Assembly (NCBI GenBank): GCA_020161365.1
Contig: JAIUNU010000004.1
Location: 1 to 64,000 of the forward strand
Length of the DNA stretch: 64,000 bases
Direction: 5' to 3'
From: Pseudomonadota bacterium
GTDB taxonomy: Bacteria; Pseudomonadota; Alphaproteobacteria; Caulobacterales; Caulobacteraceae
Of the stretch, positions 60,454-64,000 are shown piece by piece. Positions within the stretch are counted from its first letter, which is position 1. Each line of letters begins with the position of its first letter. The notes under the pieces are model-generated. The model did no database searches. It was not told the DNA's origin and worked only from the letters and a program-made list of their open reading frames with translations. The position numbers and the translations under genes were made by a program.

Positions 60454-61239
60454 ATGGCGAACGACACGGCGTTGGCGGGCTTCGAGTGTTTCGATTTCGA
60501 TGACGGGCGCTGGTCGCGCGAGGTCTACAAGATCGGCGCGGGCCCGGCTGTCATCGTGATCCACGAGGTTCCGGGCCTTCATCCGGGCGTTCTCGCCTTC
60601 GCCCGCGACCTCGCCGACGCGGGCCTGACCGCCTATTGCCCCAGCCTGTTCGGCACGCCCGGCAAGCAGGTCTCCCGAGGCTATGCCATCGGCGAGATTC
60701 TCAAGAACATCTGCATCCGCCGCGAGTTCAGCGTCTGGAAGGACGGCCGCTCCAGCGCCATCGTCGACTGGCTGCGCGCCCTGGCCCGCAAGGTCCACGC
60801 CGACTGCGGCGGCAAAGGCGTCGGCGCGGTCGGCATGTGTTTCACCGGCGGCTTCGCCCTCGCGATGATGACCGAACCCTCCGTGGTGGCGCCGGTGCTG
60901 TCCCAGCCCTCGCTGCCGTTCAAGGATCGGGGCGGCCTCGACTGCTCGGCGTCCGAGATCGCCTGCGCCAAGAAGCGGTTCCAGGACGAGAACCTGTCAC
61001 TGATCGCCATGCGCTTCACATCCGACAAGCTGGTGCCCGACGCCCGCATCGCCCGCCTGAAGACCGAGTTCGGCGACAAGGTCGAGGTGGTGGAACTGAC
61101 CGACCAAGACGCCGCCCCCGGCCAACCGATGGCCCCGCACTCAGTGCTGACCCTGCACCTGCATCGCTCGGTCCCGAACAGCGGGAGCATGAGGGCGCGC
61201 GACAAGGTGATCGCGTTCTTCAAGGAAAGGACGTCGTGA
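60454..61239 (+). CDS. Dienelactone hydrolase family protein
   Basis: A 261-residue alpha/beta hydrolase. VIVIHEVPGLHPGVLAFARD carries the conserved Glu region of DLH; GAVGMCFTGGFALAM gives the Cys nucleophile (C129) typical of classical dienelactone hydrolases; MRFTSDKLVPD and the His near HSVLTLHLH complete the triad region. DLH acts in chlorocatechol breakdown, but many homologues have other ester substrates, and no catabolic genes are near. GGAAGG precedes ATG. A GNAT gene follows 13 bp after its stop. Confidence 0.88.
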   Translation: MANDTALAGFECFDFDDGRWSREVYKIGAGPAVIVIHEVPGLHPGVLAFARDLADAGLTAYCPSLFGTPGKQVSRGYAIGEILKNICIRREFSVWKDGRSSAIVDWLRALARKVHADCGGKGVGAVGMCFTGGFALAMMTEPSVVAPVLSQPSLPFKDRGGLDCSASEIACAKKRFQDENLSLIAMRFTSDKLVPDARIARLKTEFGDKVEVVELTDQDAAPGQPMAPHSVLTLHLHRSVPNSGSMRARDKVIAFFKERTS

Positions 61240-61252
61240 GGAGCGAAAGAGT

Positions 61253-61804
61253 ATGACCGGCGCCACCCTACCGACTCTGTCCTCCCCACGCCTCCTGCTA
61301 GAGCCGCTCTCGCTCGATCATTCTGCGGGCATGTTCTCGATGTGGCGGGAACCCGCAGTTTGCCGGTTCTCAGGCGTTGCCTATGACTCTGAGGGACGCC
61401 GCATTGGGCTGCCCGCCACAAGCGCCGCCGAAAGCGATAAAATAATAGACTTCTTTCAACAGCGCTGGTCGCAAGGATCGGGATGTCGCTGGGCGCTGAT
61501 CACACGGACCAAGCGGAGGTTCGTTGGAACAGCAGGTTTCAACAGCTTAGGCGACTGCTCGGAATACGCTTATCATCTCCACCCTGAGGTCTGGAGATGC
61601 GGGTTGATGCGAGAGGCGTCACAAGCTGTGATCGAATGGCTTTCGTTACGGAGCGGGGCCCTCGGAGTTGAGGCCTTTATAAATCCCGCCAATCGTCCAT
61701 CCATCCGGCTTGCCGAAAGCCTAGGTTTTCAAGCCTGCGGGCAGATAATTGATGACGCCGCGCGCTACTACCTTCCGCTGGACTTTCCCGTCCTACGCGC
61801 CTAG
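61253..61804 (+). CDS. GNAT acetyltransferase (RimJ/RimL-like), atypical composition
   Basis: A 183-residue N-acetyltransferase of the RimJ/RimL type: [20 protein letters not shown] at the N-terminus, [36 protein letters not shown] and the typical [20 protein letters not shown] ending. Its DNA is visibly less GC-rich than its neighbours, with codons such as ATA, AAA and TTA. Together with its position next to rbfA this suggests recent acquisition. The substrate is unknown. It sits 13 bp after the DLH-like gene and 72 bp before rbfA. Confidence 0.82.
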   Translation: MTGATLPTLSSPRLLLEPLSLDHSAGMFSMWREPAVCRFSGVAYDSEGRRIGLPATSAAESDKIIDFFQQRWSQGSGCRWALITRTKRRFVGTAGFNSLGDCSEYAYHLHPEVWRCGLMREASQAVIEWLSLRSGALGVEAFINPANRPSIRLAESLGFQACGQIIDDAARYYLPLDFPVLRA

Positions 61805-61876
61805 ACACCGCGCCTTCCGATTTTCCCCGCGCACCGGCGTTCGATCCGCCGGCCGGGCCGCAAGGACGTCCGCGCC

Positions 61877-62326
61877 ATGAAGCGCCATTCCGATACCAAG
61901 AAGGGCGCCCTGACCGGCCCTTCGCAACGCCAGCTCCGCGCCGGCGAACTGATCCGCCACGCCCTGGTCGAGATCCTCCGCGAAGAGGAACTGGCCGACG
62001 AAGCCCTGACCGGCGTCTCGGTCACGGTTTCGGAAGTGCGGATGAGCCCCGACCTGAAGCACGCCATTTGCTTCGTCGAGCCGCTGGGCGCCGGCCTGAC
62101 CGGCGAAGACACCACCGAGGTGATCAAGGGCCTGAACCGGGTTTCGAAGTTCCTGCGCGGACGTCTGGGCCGCAGCATCGACATGAAGTTCACGCCGGAC
62201 CTGAAGTTCATCCACGACGAAAGCTTCGGCACGGCCGCCTATATGGACAAGCTGTTCCTGGATCCGCGCGTCCAGCAGGACACCCGCCGCCTGTCCGACG
62301 TGGTCGACGACGAAGACGAGGCCTGA
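61877..62326 (+). CDS. rbfA: Ribosome-binding factor A
   Basis: A KH-fold factor that assists 30S maturation and cold adaptation. The 149 residues have [40 protein letters not shown] and RKFLRGRLG-like [20 protein letters not shown] near the middle, FIHDESFG at the end and an acidic tail. The gene is cut off from infB by four unrelated genes and is followed two bases later by truB. Confidence 0.96.
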   Translation: MKRHSDTKKGALTGPSQRQLRAGELIRHALVEILREEELADEALTGVSVTVSEVRMSPDLKHAICFVEPLGAGLTGEDTTEVIKGLNRVSKFLRGRLGRSIDMKFTPDLKFIHDESFGTAAYMDKLFLDPRVQQDTRRLSDVVDDEDEA

Positions 62327-62328
62327 GC

Positions 62329-63261
62329 ATGGCTCGCCGCAAGAAGGGCGACGCCGTATCGGGCTGGCTGTGCCTGGACAAGCCCTACGACCTGACCTCG
62401 ACCACCGCCGTTTCCCGCGTGCGGCGGGCGTTCAACGCCCAGAAGGGCGGTCACGCCGGCACCCTTGACCCGCTGGCGACCGGCATCCTTCCGATAGCGC
62501 TGGGCGAAGCGACCAAGACCGTGCCGTTCCTGATGGACGCCGACAAGGCCTATCGCTTCACCATCGCCTGGGGCCGCGACACAACGACGCTGGACCGCGA
62601 AGGCGAGACCACCGCGACCTCGGACGAGCGCCCGACCCGAGAAGCCGTCGAGGCCGTGCTGCCCGCCTTCATCGGCGAGGTCGATCAGGTTCCGCCGAAC
62701 TTCTCGGCCATCAAGGTCGACGGCGAGCGGGCCTATGACCTGGCGCGCGACGGCGTGGAGTTCGAGCTGCCGACCCGGAAAGTCAGCATTTTCGACCTAA
62801 AGGTCGTGGATCAGCCGGACGCCGATCACGTGACGCTCACAATGGAATGCGGCAAGGGCACCTATGTCCGCGCCGTGGTCCGGGATCTGGCCAAAGCGCT
62901 GGGAACCTGCGGGCACGTGGCCGACCTTCGCCGCACGCGGGTAGGCGGCTTCTCCGAGGCCTCGGCGATAGCGCTGGAAACTCTGGAGAATTTGAGCTAT
63001 GAGGCCCGGCTGTCGGAGGCATTGCTTCCGGTCGAGACCGCGCTGGACGACATCCCGGCGTTGGCCGTGACCGATGAAGACGCCTTCCGGCTTGCACAGG
63101 GACGCGCCATCGTCCTGCTTCCGCGTCAGGTGGAAACGTTGAAAGCCGAGCTTCCGCCCGGCGATCGCACCGTTTCCGCCATGTCCGGCGACAGGTTGGT
63201 GGCCCTGTGCGAGATGCGCGCTGGGAAGCTCAATCCCGTGCGGGTCTTCCAACTCACCTGA
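62329..63261 (+). CDS. truB: tRNA pseudouridine(55) synthase
   Basis: Makes pseudouridine 55 in the T-loop of all elongator tRNAs. The 310 residues have [38 protein letters not shown] with the catalytic Asp, [20 protein letters not shown] and [20 protein letters not shown] 62329 lies two bases after the rbfA stop (TGAGC-ATG). rpsO follows after 14 bp. Length and motifs are normal. Confidence 0.97.
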   Translation: MARRKKGDAVSGWLCLDKPYDLTSTTAVSRVRRAFNAQKGGHAGTLDPLATGILPIALGEATKTVPFLMDADKAYRFTIAWGRDTTTLDREGETTATSDERPTREAVEAVLPAFIGEVDQVPPNFSAIKVDGERAYDLARDGVEFELPTRKVSIFDLKVVDQPDADHVTLTMECGKGTYVRAVVRDLAKALGTCGHVADLRRTRVGGFSEASAIALETLENLSYEARLSEALLPVETALDDIPALAVTDEDAFRLAQGRAIVLLPRQVETLKAELPPGDRTVSAMSGDRLVALCEMRAGKLNPVRVFQLT

Positions 63262-63275
63262 GCGGAGACAACCCG

Positions 63276-63545
63276 ATGTCGATCACTATCGAGCGCAAGG
63301 CCGCTCTCATCGCCGAACACGCCCGCGGCGCGGGTGACACCGGCAGCGCTGAAGTCCAGGTCGCGATCCTCTCGGAACGCATCTCGAACCTGACCGAGCA
63401 CTTCAAGACGCACAAGAAGGACAACCACAGCCGTCGTGGCCTGCTGAAGCTGGTTTCCCAGCGTCGCCGGCTCCTCGACCACCTGAAGAAGTCCGACGCC
63501 GGTCGCTATCAGTCCCTGATCGAAAAGCTGGGTCTGCGTCGCTAA
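63276..63545 (+). CDS. rpsO: 30S ribosomal protein S15
   Basis: An 89-residue ribosomal protein that binds 16S rRNA early in 30S assembly. [40 protein letters not shown] and [20 protein letters not shown] match S15 throughout. ATG 63276 gives the standard N-terminus. It lies between truB and pnp, as is common in proteobacteria; a hairpin follows the stop. Confidence 0.98.
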   Translation: MSITIERKAALIAEHARGAGDTGSAEVQVAILSERISNLTEHFKTHKKDNHSRRGLLKLVSQRRRLLDHLKKSDAGRYQSLIEKLGLRR

Positions 63546-63553
63546 GGCATCAA

Positions 63554-63587
63554 GATCCGCCGCCCCGCCTAGGCAGGGCGGCGGATC
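63554..63587 (+). terminator. Hairpin after rpsO
   Basis: GATCCGCCGCCC (63554-63565) pairs with GGGCGGCGGATC (63576-63587), 9 bp past the rpsO stop. Only GTATTT follows, so termination may be partial, letting some transcripts enter pnp. Confidence 0.7.
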
Positions 63588-63597
63588 GCGTATTTGG

Positions 63598-63658
63598 GAC
63601 CCGGCGGCCGAGACAGGCCGTACGCCAGGTTCCGTGGGACGCCCGCTCCAACCGGGTC
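63598..63658 (+). promoter_or_regulatory. Long-range inverted repeat in the pnp leader
   Basis: GACCCGG (63598-63604) can pair with CCGGGTC (63652-63658), closing a structured segment in the 247-bp rpsO-pnp gap. In E. coli the pnp leader hairpin is the target of RNase III and PNPase autoregulation; a similar role here is possible but not shown. Confidence 0.35.
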
Positions 63659-63792
63659 GTTCCTCTGTCCGAGGGTTCACGTCCTCAAACCCGCCTGTCA
63701 CACTGGATGAGGATCATCGGGCCGGCTTCCGTTAGCCGTCCGCCCCTGTCCGCCCCGACGGGAATCCGCCCGCGGGAACCGAAAGAAGAAAA

Positions 63793-64000
63793 ATGTTCGA
63801 TATCAAACGCAAGACGATCGAGTGGGGCGGCAAGACGCTGGTCCTCGAAACCGGTCGCATCGCCCGTCAGGCCGACGGCGCCGTTCTGGCCACCATGGGC
63901 GAAACCGTCGTCCTGGCCACCGCCGTGTTCGCCAAGAGCCAAAAGCCGGGCCAAGACTTCTTCCCGCTGACGGTCAACTATCAGGAAAAGACCTTCGCGG
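63793..64000 (+). CDS. pnp: Polynucleotide phosphorylase (5' part; truncated by window end)
   Basis: The first 69 codons of PNPase, an exoribonuclease of the degradosome. The visible part reads [20 protein letters not shown], then [20 protein letters not shown] and [12 protein letters not shown], the N-terminal RNase PH domain. The gene follows rpsO, the usual order. The remainder (normally about 700 residues in total) is outside the window. The ribosome-binding site is purine-rich (GAAAGAAG). Confidence 0.93.

Noticed and set aside
61253-61804. The GNAT gene as the antidote part of a GNAT-toxin pair
   Set aside because: There is no RHH/DUF1778-type antitoxin gene next to it, and its sequence is RimJ/RimL-like rather than a TacT-like toxin.
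1-64000. CRISPR array, insertion sequence, prophage or toxin-antitoxin module
   Set aside because: No regularly spaced direct repeats, transposase, integrase, phage structural genes or typical small toxin/antitoxin pair could be found.

Overview
The window looks like chromosomal core DNA of a Caulobacter-type alphaproteobacterium. The evidence is high GC with strong G/C at third positions, a large 1608-residue NAD-dependent glutamate dehydrogenase of the GdhZ type, a Fur protein without the CxxC zinc motif, a DUF1674/SDHAF4 protein, IF2 with a long low-complexity N-terminus, and GANTC (CcrM-type) sites in intergenic palindromes. I recognise the gene set as Caulobacter-like from memory and ran no search. 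I see no insertion sequence, prophage, CRISPR array or rRNA. The only RNA gene I can support is tRNA-Thr(CGT). All protein genes are complete except pnp, which runs off the right end.

Layout. 1-472 is a gene-free repeat patch. 473-1720 is a Tat-exported flavin oxidase. 1733-5850 (minus) is rsmB, rpe, a heparinase II/III-like gene and a small unknown gene. 5968-13523 (plus) is SDHAF4, a GH115 alpha-glucuronidase, gamma-glutamyltransferase, a ZTP riboswitch with purH, and an alpha/beta hydrolase. 13506-21057 (minus) is a DUF418 membrane protein, gdhZ and an AI-2E/PerM permease. 21161-22705 is a HerA-like NTPase. 22801-25367 (minus) is a TonB receptor with a YfiR-like partner, preceded by an AT-rich leader. 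25781-30404 (minus) is a small unknown gene, tRNA-Thr, and the haem genes hemC, hemD, a COG4223-like gene and hemY.

30477-39050 (plus) holds tsaD-gpsA-YciI-Rieske-methyltransferase, a chemoreceptor, murJ and trpS. A cytochrome P450 (minus, to 40454) is divergent from an Nfu scaffold gene. Then come a RutE-like reductase, a lipoprotein, tsaB-rimI-fur, and miaB-phoH-ybeY-corC-lnt followed by an XRE regulator, metK and trmB. ppa is on the minus strand. The right end is the translation/transcription cluster rimP-nusA-ylxR/L7Ae-infB, then four unrelated genes, then rbfA-truB-rpsO-pnp.

Shared themes: tRNA modification (tsaD, tsaB, miaB, trmB, truB, rsmB on rRNA) and ribosome maturation (rimP, rbfA, rimI, ybeY), which serve one translation programme; envelope biogenesis (murJ, lnt, corC); and haem/iron (hem genes, Fur, Nfu, P450, Rieske).

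The most interesting non-coding signals are a ZTP riboswitch whose variable linker is occupied by a dispersed palindromic repeat, a terminator with a competing hairpin in the rimP-nusA leader, an AT-palindrome operator candidate before metK, and several families of intergenic palindromic repeats. I found no clear new defence or mobile system.
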